DNA from: CAZKXX01 sp964556705
GTDB lineage: Bacteria > Acidobacteriota > Terriglobia > UBA7540
DNA length: 64,000 nucleotides
Assembly: GCA_964556705.1 (NCBI GenBank)
Contig: CAZKXX010000005.1
Location: 1 to 64,000, forward strand
Direction: 5' to 3'
The notes below the pieces were generated by a model, which ran no database searches, was not told the DNA's origin, and saw nothing but the letters and a program-made list of their open reading frames with translations. Both the position numbers and the translations under genes were made by a program. Shown here in pieces: positions 8,700 to 18,232 of this stretch (position 1 is the stretch's first letter; the number at the start of each line of letters is the position of its first letter).

Positions 8700-8774
8700 G
8701 GGCCGGTAGCTCAATGGTGGAGCACTGCCCTTTTAAGGCAGGGGTTCTGGGTTCGAGTCCCAGCCGGCTCACCA
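8700..8774 (+). tRNA. tRNA-Lys (TTT)
   Basis: Complete cloverleaf on the plus strand. The acceptor stem pairs GGGCCGG (8700-8706) with CCGGCTC, with one G-T pair. The D arm is TAGCTCAATGGTGGAGCA, the anticodon stem CTGCC/GGCAG encloses loop CTTTTAA with anticodon TTT at 8732-8734, and the T arm contains GGTTCGAGTCC. Discriminator A and an encoded CCA complete it. It stands alone between divergent and convergent protein genes. Confidence 0.97.
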
Positions 8775-8841
8775 CTTGCACGCTCGATTTTCCCTGCCCG
8801 CAAGCCGTTCCGCGCCGAAGGTTCGCCGCCGGGTGCCGGTC

Positions 8842-10839
8842 TCACTCCTCGCTTTTCAGCCCCAACGCCACTGGAGGCCGCGGCTTGCCTCCGCGGATGG
8901 CGTGAACCGGCCCTCTGAGTTTGTCTTCAGCTTCCACGCGGAAAAGCCGGAAGTCCGAGTAATGATGGATATTGCGGAAGGTCCGTCCCTTCCACCCAAT
9001 CGTGACGCTGACATCCTGTGGGAGCCACATCCGGGACCCGAGTTCCTTGAAGTACGCCTCGCCGAACCGGATGAGGGTGGTCTGCTGGGAGAGTCCGTGT
9101 TCTTCAGGAATCCGGAGCAGCTCGGTCCTCATGCGCAGGATGCGGTGATCGGTTGCATCCACCCACACCACGCCCTGGATGAGTAACGGAAGCGAACGCC
9201 GTGCCGACACGAAGCGAGAGAGAATCGTACCGCTGCCTAAGCGTTGCGCGAAGGCGAGGACGCGCGTGGGGCGTCCGTCCACCCTTTGACGCCCGAGATA
9301 ACGGTAATCCGAACCGTCCTGGTAAGCGGGATGAAAGAAGAGCGGCGTCGAGGCAAACCCCGCCGTACTCACGGGGCCGCGGGGCTTGTTCGGGAGGTTC
9401 GGCTGGTCTTGGTTGGCCCGGTGTTCCGTCAAGCCCATGCCCCATCTTTCCTCGCGGGTGAGCATCAGGTATTCAAACTTCGCCGAATTCAGGTCCTCCA
9501 TCTCCCCCCTCGACCCTTGATATTGATGTCGAATGTCTTCCTGGGACATGGTGTTGGGGAAGGCATGGAAAAGCGCCTGGACCACGCGACCGACCCGGCG
9601 CAACAGGCCCGGCAGCAGCCGCTGGTCAGCCGCGGGCTGAAGCCCCTTCAGTTCCGGCATCATCTCCACCATGTCCGCCGGCGAAAGCTCCAGCACGGAC
9701 CGGGCCGGCTGATAGGAATCGAGGACCATGCGGTCCTGCAAGTCGAGATAAATAAGGCGGGCGGGAAGCGACAGGTCGCGCGGCTGCTTGCCGGCAAGAT
9801 AGGCATTGAAGTGCTGCTCCGCGTTGACGCGATCTCCCAGCTTCAACAGAGCGCGCATCCGCAGAAGGTGGGCCTCCTGCGAAGCGCCCGCCTCGAGCGC
9901 CTTCCCGAGCATTTCGGCAGCCTCCGCCCACTTTCCGGCCGCGACGAGGATACGACCGAGTTCCTGAGGCGCCAGCGGGTCGGAAGGGTCAAGCTTGTGG
10001 GCCTGCCGGAAGCGCTCCTCGGACAGTTTCAAATCGCCGCGCCACGCTTCCAGGAAGCCGAGGATGACAAAGATTTCGGACCGCCGGGCGGCGCCGGGGG
10101 AGGCGGCGGCCTGCGTCAGCTCACGTTCAGCGCTCACCCAGCTTCCCGAGGCCAGAAACGCCAGACTCAGGGCCAGCCGGCACTCCAGACAGGCCGGCTC
10201 GGCTTCCACGGCGCGCGTCAGAAACGGCGCGGCTGGAAGACCCTTCCCGGATTCCGCCAGCACCGAGCACCCTTCCTCGAAATTCCGCCGCGCCGATTCT
10301 CCGGTCAGAACGCCTTTTCCCGCCTCGCGAAGGCGCGGACTCATTCCGGCCAGAAGCGTCTCGAGCCGCAGGTGCGTCACCTCCAGGTCCGAAGCTTCCG
10401 GCCTCATGACGACTTCAACGGCCTTTCGCCGCTCCGGCAGAACCGTTGCGGTCTCGCGGCCGTCAGAGAACCCCGGCTTGGTCGCCACGGCCGTCACCAG
10501 GACAGGCGCGTCCCTGTTGATAGTTTCGGAATGTTCGCTCCGGAACTCACCGCGCAGATTCGTCTCAACAACGATGGGAGCCTGGAAATTCGCGCCAAGC
10601 GCCACCGTGACCCGCACCCCGCTGACGGGGTCTCCGGCCGGCGTTGTGACGCGTCCGAAGACGGTGAAGGGAGAATGCGACGCTGTCGCGGCATCCACCT
10701 CCGGTTCCGGGAAAGCGGCAGGAGGAGCCGATTCGACGGGAGGAGCGTCGGCGGCTTCGTCGGCGGCCTGTTCCCACGCCTGGAGCGCGGGCGCACTGAG
10801 TCCCGCCAGCAGCGTGAGGAGAATCGCCCGGAATTTCAA
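8842..10839 (-). CDS. Secreted TPR protein with N-terminal carboxypeptidase-regulatory-like domain
   Basis: A 665-residue secreted protein using the TTG start at 10839. That start has AGGAGG six bases upstream and gives a normal signal peptide (MKFRAILLTLLAGLSAPALQA); the ATG at 10932 would place 31 unrelated residues before it. After the signal, an Ala/Pro/Glu-rich linker leads to a beta-sandwich (TVFGRVTTPAGDPVSGVRVTV), the carboxypeptidase-regulatory-like fold. TPR-like helical repeats follow, for example SEERFRQAHKLDPSDPLAPQ and AAEMLGKALEAGASQ. The C-terminal 250 residues include a sandwich-like region around GVVWVDATDHRILRM that resembles acidobacterial outer-membrane-associated proteins. 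Function is unknown; the domains suggest a cell-surface protein-protein interaction role. Confidence 0.75.
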   Translation of the reverse strand: MKFRAILLTLLAGLSAPALQAWEQAADEAADAPPVESAPPAAFPEPEVDAATASHSPFTVFGRVTTPAGDPVSGVRVTVALGANFQAPIVVETNLRGEFRSEHSETINRDAPVLVTAVATKPGFSDGRETATVLPERRKAVEVVMRPEASDLEVTHLRLETLLAGMSPRLREAGKGVLTGESARRNFEEGCSVLAESGKGLPAAPFLTRAVEAEPACLECRLALSLAFLASGSWVSAERELTQAAASPGAARRSEIFVILGFLEAWRGDLKLSEERFRQAHKLDPSDPLAPQELGRILVAAGKWAEAAEMLGKALEAGASQEAHLLRMRALLKLGDRVNAEQHFNAYLAGKQPRDLSLPARLIYLDLQDRMVLDSYQPARSVLELSPADMVEMMPELKGLQPAADQRLLPGLLRRVGRVVQALFHAFPNTMSQEDIRHQYQGSRGEMEDLNSAKFEYLMLTREERWGMGLTEHRANQDQPNLPNKPRGPVSTAGFASTPLFFHPAYQDGSDYRYLGRQRVDGRPTRVLAFAQRLGSGTILSRFVSARRSLPLLIQGVVWVDATDHRILRMRTELLRIPEEHGLSQQTTLIRFGEAYFKELGSRMWLPQDVSVTIGWKGRTFRNIHHYSDFRLFRVEAEDKLRGPVHAIRGGKPRPPVALGLKSEE

Positions 10840-10988
10840 AAGTCCCCTCCTGGCGGCAAACCGCCCATGTTTCGACGCGAAGAGCCCGACTCGGTCTGAT
10901 AGGCCCGATAGTAGCGCAACCTCCGGCGACACTCAACCGTCAAGCTCAGCGCGTCTCGCGGCGGGCGAAACCGCAGGACCCGTGAACG

Positions 10989-12461
10989 TCAGCCTTCCCA
11001 AACCGCGCGGAAACCCGCCAGCCGGGCAATGTGCTCGAACGGGCGCTTGAGATCGCCGTAGAACGTGACGCGATGCCAGCTCCAGCGGTCCCACTCCGTG
11101 AGCAGCTTCTCGACGTCCTTCACTTCCGCCGCCAGCTTCGTCCGGCAGGCTTTGTCCTCGTCAACGTTTTCGACCGCCCGGGCCTGGTGAATCACCATCT
11201 CCCGGCGCGGCGCGCTGAATTTGACCGTGGTCGTCAATTCACCCAGCGGCAGGAGCGAACGCACCGAGGCGCCCTTGCGGTCTTCCGCGTGGCTGCGAAT
11301 GTCGTAGGGATTTGACGGCCCGTCCGGCCCGAACACTTTGCTGGGCGCCACGCAGTGCGCGTAAACGATCTGGTTCTTCGCGGTGTCAATCACCGGGTCG
11401 GAAATGTAGCCCGGCCGGCCGGTGAGATAAGTGCCCAGCAGCATGGTGATGGTGGATTGCAGGTCGGCTTCGCACGCCCCCACCAGACCTTCGTTGTTCA
11501 GTTGGAAGAACCCCAGACAGGGATAGGCGGGGAGCTTGCCGCCGTAGAAAAGCGTCAGGCAGTCAATGGTAACCGCCTGAGCGCGATGCCGCTCCATAAC
11601 GTCGCGCATGGCCACGTACATCACCGCCGAGCGTTCGATTTCCTGCCGCGACGGCTCGACCACCCGCCTTGCCTCGCGTTGCCAGCGCGCCGCCCAGTCC
11701 TGCGCGGGCGAACGAGCCGCCCTGGTGTACGCGCAGTTCAGTTCGTCGCCCAAAATCTGACGGACCTTCGTCCCGAACACTTCTTCGATGGCGCGCGCCT
11801 GCTCGCCCAGGTCACGTTCGATAACGTCGAGAATCACCGACGAGCGCAGCTTCTTCAGACATTCGAAGGAGCGGACCGCTTCGACGACGTCGTTGAAACG
11901 CGAGGACGAGACACCCGTCACTTTCAGTCCCTCGCGCCGCGCCGCCGCGTACTGAATCAGAAACTCGCCCGAGCCGGCGTAGAGGTCATCGACGAAAAGC
12001 ACAGGCCGGCCGGAAGCGGCGATAACTTCCGGCGCGCCCGACCAGATGCCGATCAGGTACACGACGTACCCGTCCACTTCGCTGTCGCTTTCCAGCAGGC
12101 GCCTCGCTTGCTCACCGTTCATCGCGGTGGCGGGAAGGAATTCGACTTCGGGGCAGGCCGCGGCAAGCGTTGCCGTCAGCTCTTTTTTGCGGCGTTCGTA
12201 ATCGTAGCCCTGGTAGGGCCAGGTTTCCTTCTCCTTCGGAATGTGGGTGAAAACCAAACGCAGTCGCGTCTTGACATCCGGAAGCAGATTCTTCTGCTCC
12301 GTACGCGGCGCAGGCGCTGCGGCGGCGGCCACCCTCGCCTTTTGCGCCGCGAGTCGTGGGGCGCAGAACGCGCTCGCCGCGCAGGCCGCGCAGCCCGCGA
12401 GAAACTCGCGCCGGTTGACGGCGACCGGCAATCGCTGCAAGGTCCTGGTGGGATGAATCAT
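10989..12461 (-). CDS. Tat-exported L-fucose/L-arabinose isomerase-like protein
   Basis: A 490-residue protein beginning at ATG 12461, which has GGGAGG about nine bases upstream. The N-terminus carries a twin-arginine signal (VNRREFLAGCAACAASAFCA), so export in folded form is expected. The rest resembles the fucose isomerase C-terminal-like family: a Rossmann-type N-terminal half with VFTHIPKEKE and EFLPATAMNGEQA, and a later half with QAVTIDCLTLFYGGKLPAYP, CLGFFQLNNEGLVGACEADL and GRPGYISDPVIDTAKN. The Asp and Glu in these segments align in kind with the metal ligands of sugar isomerases. An exported sugar isomerase is unusual, so the real reaction is uncertain. A GH43-like protein is divergently encoded 347 bases away. 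Confidence 0.7.
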   Translation of the reverse strand: MIHPTRTLQRLPVAVNRREFLAGCAACAASAFCAPRLAAQKARVAAAAAPAPRTEQKNLLPDVKTRLRLVFTHIPKEKETWPYQGYDYERRKKELTATLAAACPEVEFLPATAMNGEQARRLLESDSEVDGYVVYLIGIWSGAPEVIAASGRPVLFVDDLYAGSGEFLIQYAAARREGLKVTGVSSSRFNDVVEAVRSFECLKKLRSSVILDVIERDLGEQARAIEEVFGTKVRQILGDELNCAYTRAARSPAQDWAARWQREARRVVEPSRQEIERSAVMYVAMRDVMERHRAQAVTIDCLTLFYGGKLPAYPCLGFFQLNNEGLVGACEADLQSTITMLLGTYLTGRPGYISDPVIDTAKNQIVYAHCVAPSKVFGPDGPSNPYDIRSHAEDRKGASVRSLLPLGELTTTVKFSAPRREMVIHQARAVENVDEDKACRTKLAAEVKDVEKLLTEWDRWSWHRVTFYGDLKRPFEHIARLAGFRAVWEG

Positions 12462-12808
12462 GACGGAATCCTCCCGAAGAGAGCAATGCTCGCGGGCAAC
12501 TGGGAAGGAATTCTCCCCTCGCTCGGAGACGGGCTTCCGCCCGCGAGGGATGGCGACCGGGCTCGAAAGCCAGGCCGGGACGAAGCCGTTGCGCCGATTC
12601 TGCGCGCCAGAAGTGCCGGGGGCAAGACCCAAGAAGTCCCTCCGACTGTTTGTCCCTGCTGCGCCGCGCCACCCCGCCCCCAGGCGTCGCCGCTCCCAAC
12701 CGTGGCCGAGCCCAAATCCCTTCAATCGCCTGCGCTTGCGGGTATAATTTCAGTTCACGCCCCTCAGGGTGTGAGCGGGCACGACCACCGATTCTTTTGA
12801 GCATCTCC
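12462..12808. other. Divergent intergenic region between two exported-protein genes
   Basis: This stretch separates two oppositely oriented genes for exported sugar-related proteins. A -10-like TATAAT lies at 12743-12748 facing the rightward gene. Open frames present have no recognisable family and no supporting ribosome binding site. I see no clear operator. Confidence 0.5.
12721..12748 (+). promoter_or_regulatory. Candidate promoter for the GH43-like gene
   Basis: A consensus -10 TATAAT at 12743-12748 is preceded at 16 bases by TTCAAT (12721-12726, three of six matches to TTGACA). It lies 60 bases upstream of the ATG at 12809. The -10 is strong and the -35 weak. Confidence 0.4.
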
Positions 12809-13915
12809 ATGTCTCGCTCTCAACCGCCATTCCGAATCGTGGGCGCTGAGCATACGCCTTTCGGCTTCCAGGCCGGCAGCCTTGCGACGCGGCCGGTTAA
12901 TCGGCGTGGGTTCCTTCAATCACTGGCGCTCCTCGCGCTGCCCGTGCCTGCGCAAGAACCTGTCCCGCGCGAACTCGCCACACCGCATAAGGTGGGTCGG
13001 CTCGTCATTGCGCCTTCAGCAGAAGCTGGCGCGTTCGATTCGCAGGGTGCCGACGTGCCCTTCGTGTTTCGCCACGACGGGATGTTCTACATGACCTATG
13101 TGGGCTTCGACGGGGAGGGCTATCAGACCGGCCTCGCCGTCTCATCAAACCTGCTCGACTGGCGCAAGGAAGGCGTGATTCTGCCGCGCGACGCACGCCA
13201 TCCGGTGTTGCGGTACAACGCCGCGCTCACCTGGATACTCCGCGAGAACGACGTCTTCTCTCCCGGCCGGCTGCGCAAGGTGCGCGGGCGCTATCTGGGC
13301 GTCTATCACGCTTACCCGAAACCAGGCTACGAGGAAGGACCGGCGGTCATCGGCCTGTGCTGGAGTCGCGATCTCAAGAACTGGGAAGTCGAAGAACCCT
13401 GCCTTCGTCCCGACGATGGCGCGGGATGGGAGAACGGCGGCCTCTACAAGGCCTGCATCCTTGAAGACGCGGGAACGTACTACCTCTACTACAACGCGAA
13501 AGACCGCGGAGAACGCTGGAAGGAGCAGACAGGGTTCGCGACTTCGCGTGGCCTGAAGACCTGGACGCGTTACGAAGCGAATCCCACACTCACGAACGGC
13601 CCGGCCGGCAGTCCCGATGAAATCTTTGCGAGCGACCCTTGCGTATTGCGCTATCGCAACCGCTGGGCCATCTTCTATTACGGGCTCGACGCAAAGGGTG
13701 TGGCACGCGATCTGCTGGCGCTATCGCCCGACCTGCGCCGCACCGTCAAATGCTCCGTCGCGCTGATTGACGTCGGCCCGCCCGGCAGCGTGGACTCGAA
13801 ATACGCCCACAAGCCTTCCGTGGTCTTCCACCGCGGGACGCTCTACCACTTCTATTGCGCCGTCTCGAACGAGTTCGGGCGCGGAATCAGCGTCGCAACG
13901 TCTCGGCCCGCTTAA
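12809..13915 (+). CDS. Exported GH43/GH32-like five-bladed beta-propeller protein
   Basis: A 368-residue protein from ATG 12809. Residues 29-50 contain a twin-arginine-like signal (VNRRGFLQSLALLALPVPAQ). The body shows the repeat pattern of five-bladed beta-propeller glycosidases: FVFRHDGMFYMTYVGFDGEG, GLAVSSNLLDWRKEG, GLCWSRDLKNWEVEEP, CILEDAGTYYLYYNAKDRGE and DEIFASDPCVLRYRNRWAIF. The FxSxDLxxW-type elements are typical of families GH43, GH32 and GH130. The acidic residues in these blades could be catalytic, but the family and substrate cannot be fixed by eye. It converges on the Gfo/Idh-type gene and diverges from the isomerase-like gene, forming a group of three exported sugar-related proteins. 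Confidence 0.75.
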   Translation: MSRSQPPFRIVGAEHTPFGFQAGSLATRPVNRRGFLQSLALLALPVPAQEPVPRELATPHKVGRLVIAPSAEAGAFDSQGADVPFVFRHDGMFYMTYVGFDGEGYQTGLAVSSNLLDWRKEGVILPRDARHPVLRYNAALTWILRENDVFSPGRLRKVRGRYLGVYHAYPKPGYEEGPAVIGLCWSRDLKNWEVEEPCLRPDDGAGWENGGLYKACILEDAGTYYLYYNAKDRGERWKEQTGFATSRGLKTWTRYEANPTLTNGPAGSPDEIFASDPCVLRYRNRWAIFYYGLDAKGVARDLLALSPDLRRTVKCSVALIDVGPPGSVDSKYAHKPSVVFHRGTLYHFYCAVSNEFGRGISVATSRPA

Positions 13916-13956
13916 GAACCTCAAATCGAGTTCCGCGGGGCAGTTTCACGCGCGCC

Positions 13957-15321
13957 TCACACTTCGACCGTTCCCGTCGCCGCGTCCCAGGAAACTTTCT
14001 TCCCTGTCCGGTAGGAGATGTTCACCATGTGTCCCGCAGCGGCCGCGTAGTGGCCGACTTCCGCATGTTCTGAGCACTCCTCGCGCGAGCGGACGCTTTC
14101 AAAGAACTCGAGCAGGTGGAGCGCCGTCGCGTCCATGCGTTCTTCGGTCTTGATCTCCTCGGGCGGCGGCGCGGTGCGTTTGGCCTCCTCGCGGTGCGCG
14201 CCCTGCTCCCAGAACCATTCCTGGAGCGCCTTCGGCCAGCTGTCGATCGAATAGCTGTAGCCTTCGCGCTTCGATTCGCCCGCCAGCGTCATCGTGCCCG
14301 CGCCGAGCAGGAGGTTGAGCGAAGCGTCCGTCCCCAGGATCTGGATGCCCTGCCCCGCCGTCGAGGCGCTGTTGAACGTCGCGGCCATGTTGACGTGGAA
14401 CCCGTCGTACTCGAACAGCGCGTCGAGCGTGTCCGGCACCTCGCGCCCGTCGTGCCGGTAGAGAATCCCGCCCGTCGCCACAACACTCTTCGGCATCTCC
14501 ACGTCCATCAGGAAGTGAATGGAATTGATGAGGTGCACGAAGAGGTCGGTCGAGATGCCGCCGGAAAAATCCCAGTACTTACGATAGCGAAAAACGTATT
14601 CCGGATCGAACTCGCGTTTTTCCGCCGGGCCGAGCCATTCGTCCCAGAGCAAATTCACGCCGGGTTTCAGGTCCGGCGGAATGGGATAATTCCACGCGCC
14701 CGCCGAGCTGTTGCGGTTGTAGGTGGCGGTGATTTTCGTCACCTTGCCGAGCTTGCCGGTCTTGATGAGTTCGCGCGCCCTGCGATGCTGCTCGCTCGAA
14801 ATCCACTGGCTGCCCACCTGCACGATGCGGTCGTAGCGTTTCGCCGCCTCGATGATGGGCCGGCCTTCCTCCACGGCCTTCGTCATCGGCTTTTCGATGA
14901 AGACGTCCTTGCCGGCCGAGAGCGCATCCAGCGTCATCTGCAAGTGCCAGTGGTCGGGCGTGGCGATGACGACGGCATCCACATCTTTCCTTTCGAGAAT
15001 CTTCTTGTACCCGCCCAGGCTGGTCTCAATCTTCCCTTCCGTGCGTTCCCTGGCGCGGACGAGGTGCCCTTCGTAGCAGTCGCTCGTGACCACCAGGTTC
15101 GCCTGCCCGGTCCTGGCCGCCTCATCCATGAGGATGTGGCCGCGAATACCCGCGCCGATAAACGCCACGCCCACGCGGTCGCTCGGAGGCGCGGGCTTCG
15201 GCCACGCCGGCGCGGCTTCGAGCGGCACCGCCTCGCCATTCAACAGCAGTCCCATTCCGGCGGCGCCCGCCGCCGTGTGGCGCAGAAACTCGCGCCGCGA
15301 GTAGTCCTTCTTCCGGCTCAT
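13957..15321 (-). CDS. Tat-exported Gfo/Idh/MocA-family oxidoreductase
   Basis: A 454-residue NAD(P)-dependent oxidoreductase. The N-terminus SRREFLRHTAAGAAGMG is a twin-arginine signal, as in many exported members with tightly bound cofactor. The Rossmann fold begins near residue 48 with VGVAFIGAGIRGHI. The family's catalytic lysine motif is present in DVFIEKPMTKAVEEG, with ATPDHWHLQM just before it and the active-site region DLFVHLINSIHFLMDVEMP later. The start ATG at 15321 has GGGAGG upstream. Enzymes of this family oxidise or epimerise sugars and sugar-like substrates; the specific one is unknown. It ends 41 bases from the convergent GH43-like gene. Confidence 0.88.
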   Translation of the reverse strand: MSRKKDYSRREFLRHTAAGAAGMGLLLNGEAVPLEAAPAWPKPAPPSDRVGVAFIGAGIRGHILMDEAARTGQANLVVTSDCYEGHLVRARERTEGKIETSLGGYKKILERKDVDAVVIATPDHWHLQMTLDALSAGKDVFIEKPMTKAVEEGRPIIEAAKRYDRIVQVGSQWISSEQHRRARELIKTGKLGKVTKITATYNRNSSAGAWNYPIPPDLKPGVNLLWDEWLGPAEKREFDPEYVFRYRKYWDFSGGISTDLFVHLINSIHFLMDVEMPKSVVATGGILYRHDGREVPDTLDALFEYDGFHVNMAATFNSASTAGQGIQILGTDASLNLLLGAGTMTLAGESKREGYSYSIDSWPKALQEWFWEQGAHREEAKRTAPPPEEIKTEERMDATALHLLEFFESVRSREECSEHAEVGHYAAAAGHMVNISYRTGKKVSWDAATGTVEV

Positions 15322-15554
15322 AGCTCTTTCCTCCCGTCAGCCCCCGGCCGCCGGGTCCGCATGCCGCACCCGGCTGAGGGCATCGCCATCCAATCCCGTG
15401 TCATTCTCTTACTCCCACCTCCTGCCCCAATTCAATCGAAAACGCGCGGGCGGCCTCGGCGGGTTTCGGGCCGGTTGTTTCCCCTCAAGATTGTCGCCTC
15501 TGGTATGCTGTATCGTCATCGTCTTCGAGGTCGTACGCAGGCGAGGAACAAACG

Positions 15555-16418
15555 ATGGCGCGAAAGCGGGGAAATAGCGACACGACGCCGCGGCTGGCCT
15601 ACCAGAACCCGCGGTTTCTGGAGAGCGCCGACGCGCGCACGCTGCGCATCGTCGCCGAATATCTCGAGCCGCAGTCGCGTTTGCGCCGTCTGGGGGTTCA
15701 GAACACCGTCGTCTTCTTCGGCTCGGCTCGCGTGCCGCCGCGCGAGGAGGCGCTGGCCCGCCTGCGCGAGCTCGAGGCCCGAAGGCGCTCGGGCGACGGG
15801 CGCGTCACTGACAAGGCTCTGCGCGTCGCGCGCACCCAGCTCCAGATGGCGCGCTATTACGAAGAAGCGCGGGAGCTGGCGCGGTTGGTCACTCGCTGGT
15901 CGCTCTCGCTCAAGAACGGGGCGCATTTTCTCGTCGTCTGCTCGGGCGGCGGGCCGGGCATCATGGAAGCCGCCAACCTTGGCGCGCACGAAGCGGGCGG
16001 GCTCTCGATCGGGCTCAACATCAAGCTTCCGCACGAGCAGAAACCCAATCCCTACATCACGCCCAAACTCAACTTTCTGTTCCGCTACTTCTTCATGCGC
16101 AAGCTCTGGTTCGCGCAGCCTTCGAAAGCGCTCGTGGTGTTTCCCGGCGGCTTCGGAACGATGGACGAGCTCTTCGAAATCCTCACGCTCACCCAGACGC
16201 GCAAGCTCGGCCACCACGCCACCGTGCTGCTCTACGGCTCGAAATGGTGGAAGCGCGCCTTCGACTTCAACTGGCTTTACGAGTGCGGCACCGTGGACGA
16301 ACAGGACCTTCGCCTCATCCGCTTCGCCGATACGCCGCAGGAAGCGTTCCAGATCCTCAAACATAACCTGAGCCGCGACCGCGAACTACGCTCGGCCCTT
16401 CGAGCGCCGTTTGATTGA
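15555..16418 (+). CDS. LOG-family protein (Rossmann-fold nucleotide hydrolase type)
   Basis: A 287-residue protein of the LOG/TIGR00730 group. The family signatures are both present: VCSGGGPGIMEAANLGAHEA and the nucleotide-binding FPGGFGTMDELFEI (PGGxGTxxE). Small members hydrolyse cytokinin riboside monophosphates or AMP and IMP; this longer form, with an N-terminal extension of about 50 residues (YQNPRFLESADARTLRIVAE) before the VVFFGSARV strand, is common in bacteria and its substrate is not established. GAGGA lies eight bases before the ATG at 15555. It is transcribed away from the Gfo/Idh gene. Confidence 0.88.
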   Translation: MARKRGNSDTTPRLAYQNPRFLESADARTLRIVAEYLEPQSRLRRLGVQNTVVFFGSARVPPREEALARLRELEARRRSGDGRVTDKALRVARTQLQMARYYEEARELARLVTRWSLSLKNGAHFLVVCSGGGPGIMEAANLGAHEAGGLSIGLNIKLPHEQKPNPYITPKLNFLFRYFFMRKLWFAQPSKALVVFPGGFGTMDELFEILTLTQTRKLGHHATVLLYGSKWWKRAFDFNWLYECGTVDEQDLRLIRFADTPQEAFQILKHNLSRDRELRSALRAPFD

Positions 16419-16599
16419 TCGTCGGCGAAGCTGAGGATCAGAGCGGTCAGCCGTCGGCGGTCAGCCATCAGCGCTCAAGTTGAGCGCTCCGTGTTTCGAG
16501 TTGAGAGTTCCTATATCTTTCCTCTCTCATCCTTTGTCCTTCATCCTTTCATCGATCCCCGCTGTCTCGCCGATCCTCCTGACTCCTGGCTTCTGACTT

Positions 16600-16628
16600 C
16601 TGACTTCTTCTTTGCGGAGCGCTATAAT
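16600..16628 (+). promoter_or_regulatory. Promoter for the fumarase gene
   Basis: A perfect -10 TATAAT (16623-16628) is preceded, at a 17-base spacer, by CTGACT (16600-16605, four of six matches to TTGACA). The sequence just upstream has short repeated TTCTGAC units. It lies about 57 bases before the ATG at 16685. Confidence 0.55.
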
Positions 16629-16684
16629 TCCCCCGAGGCCCCAAATCGTCGGGAGGACGGAATCCTCCCTAACCGAGGCGCATC

Positions 16685-18232
16685 ATGCAATTTTTCCGAG
16701 AGTCAATACTTGAACTCATCATCCAGACCTCGACGAACCTCCCGCCGGACGTCCGCCAGGCGATGAAGTGGGCGCTCGCGACCGAAGACCCGAAAACGCA
16801 GGCCGGGCAGGCGCTCTCGATCATCGGCCAGAACATCGACATGGCCGAAGAAGACGAAGGCCCCATCTGCCAGGACACCGGCATGCCGACGTTTGAAATC
16901 AAGACGCCCATCGGCACGAACCAGATGGCCCTGCGCGAGGAAATCCGCGCCGCCGTCGCCGAAGCCACGCGCCGCGGCAAGCTGCGGCCGAATTCGGTGG
17001 ATTCAATTACGGGCAAAAACAGCGGCAACAACCTCGGCCCCGGCACGCCGGTGATTCACTTCGAGCAGTGGGAAAAGCCCGACATCGAAGTTCGGCTCAT
17101 CCTGAAGGGCGGCGGGTGCGAGAACAAGAACATCCAATATTCCGTCCCCTGCACGCTCGACCACCTGGGCCGCGCCGACCGCGACCTGGAAGGCGTGAAA
17201 AAATGCATTTTGCACGCCGTGTGGCAGGCGCAGGGACAGGGCTGCGCGCCGGGCGCCGTGGGGGTCTGCATCGGCAGCGACCGCGCGCACGGCTACCACC
17301 TCGCCAAGCGGCAACTCTTCCGCACGCTCGATGACACCAATCCCGACCCGGCGCTCGCCAAACTCGAGCACGAAATCATGGACGAGGCGAACAAACTCGG
17401 CGTGGGCGCGATGGGCTTCGGCGGAGGCGTCTCGCTCATCGGCTGCAAGATCGCGGCGGCCAACCGCCTGCCCGCCAGCTTCTTCGTCTCCGTCGCCTAC
17501 GACTGCTGGGCGTTTCGCCGGCTCGGCGTGCTGCTCGATGCGGAAAGCGGCGCGATCAAGAAGTGGCTCTATCGCGACCCCGAACGCGCCGTCGAACGGC
17601 TCATCAAAGACGGCGCGGGATTCCAGTTGACCGGGCGCGAAATCCGCCTGGAGACGCCGCTGACGGAAGAAAAAGTTCGCGGTTTGAAAGTCGGCGACGT
17701 CGTGCTCCTCAACGGGCGACTCGTCACCGGCCGCGACGCCGCGCACCACTACCTGATGCACCACGAAGCGCCCTGCGATTTGAACGGCATGATCCTCTAC
17801 CACTGCGGCCCGGTGATGATGAAGAACGGCGACCACTGGCGCACCACGGCCGCGGGGCCCACGACGAGCATCCGCGAAGAGCCTTACGAAGCCGACGTCA
17901 TCCGGCGTTTCGGCCTGCGCGGCGTGATGGGCAAGGGTGGCATGGGGAAGAAAACACTCGCGGCGCTCAAGGAGCACGGCGCCGTCTATCTCCACGCGAT
18001 CGGCGGCGCGGCGCAGTTCTACGCGCGCTGCCTGCCGAGAGTTCACGACGTCCATCTACTGGAAGAACTCGGCGTCCCGGAAGCCATGTGGGTCTTCGAA
18101 GCGCGAGATTTCCCCGCCATCGTCACTATGGACGCCCACGGCAATTCACTGCACGAGGAAATGTGGGAGAAGACGGGAGCGGAGTTGGAGAAGGTCGGCG
18201 CTGGGGGCCAGGTGCGCGGCACCGGCCATTAA
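16685..18232 (+). CDS. fumA: Class I fumarate hydratase, fused alpha and beta parts
   Basis: A 515-residue iron-sulfur fumarase that interconverts fumarate and malate in the TCA cycle. Three cysteines fit the [4Fe-4S] ligands of class I enzymes: C62 in ICQDTGMPTF, C187 in GQGCAPGAVG and C274 in VAYDCWAFRR; the spacing is close to that of Escherichia coli FumA. The N-terminal alpha part carries VDSITGKNSGNNLGPGTPV, and the beta part carries GRDAAHHYLMHH, MILYHCGPVM and AAGPTTSIREEPYE. Both parts lie in one frame, unlike the split archaeal or Pelotomaculum type. A strong promoter lies just upstream. A beta-carbonic anhydrase gene follows after about 160 bases. Confidence 0.95.
   Translation: MQFFRESILELIIQTSTNLPPDVRQAMKWALATEDPKTQAGQALSIIGQNIDMAEEDEGPICQDTGMPTFEIKTPIGTNQMALREEIRAAVAEATRRGKLRPNSVDSITGKNSGNNLGPGTPVIHFEQWEKPDIEVRLILKGGGCENKNIQYSVPCTLDHLGRADRDLEGVKKCILHAVWQAQGQGCAPGAVGVCIGSDRAHGYHLAKRQLFRTLDDTNPDPALAKLEHEIMDEANKLGVGAMGFGGGVSLIGCKIAAANRLPASFFVSVAYDCWAFRRLGVLLDAESGAIKKWLYRDPERAVERLIKDGAGFQLTGREIRLETPLTEEKVRGLKVGDVVLLNGRLVTGRDAAHHYLMHHEAPCDLNGMILYHCGPVMMKNGDHWRTTAAGPTTSIREEPYEADVIRRFGLRGVMGKGGMGKKTLAALKEHGAVYLHAIGGAAQFYARCLPRVHDVHLLEELGVPEAMWVFEARDFPAIVTMDAHGNSLHEEMWEKTGAELEKVGAGGQVRGTGH

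Noticed and set aside
11355..12800. Plus-strand frame of about 481 codons opposite the isomerase-like gene
   Set aside because: Shadow of the minus-strand gene, which has a Tat signal, a good ribosome binding site and family motifs.
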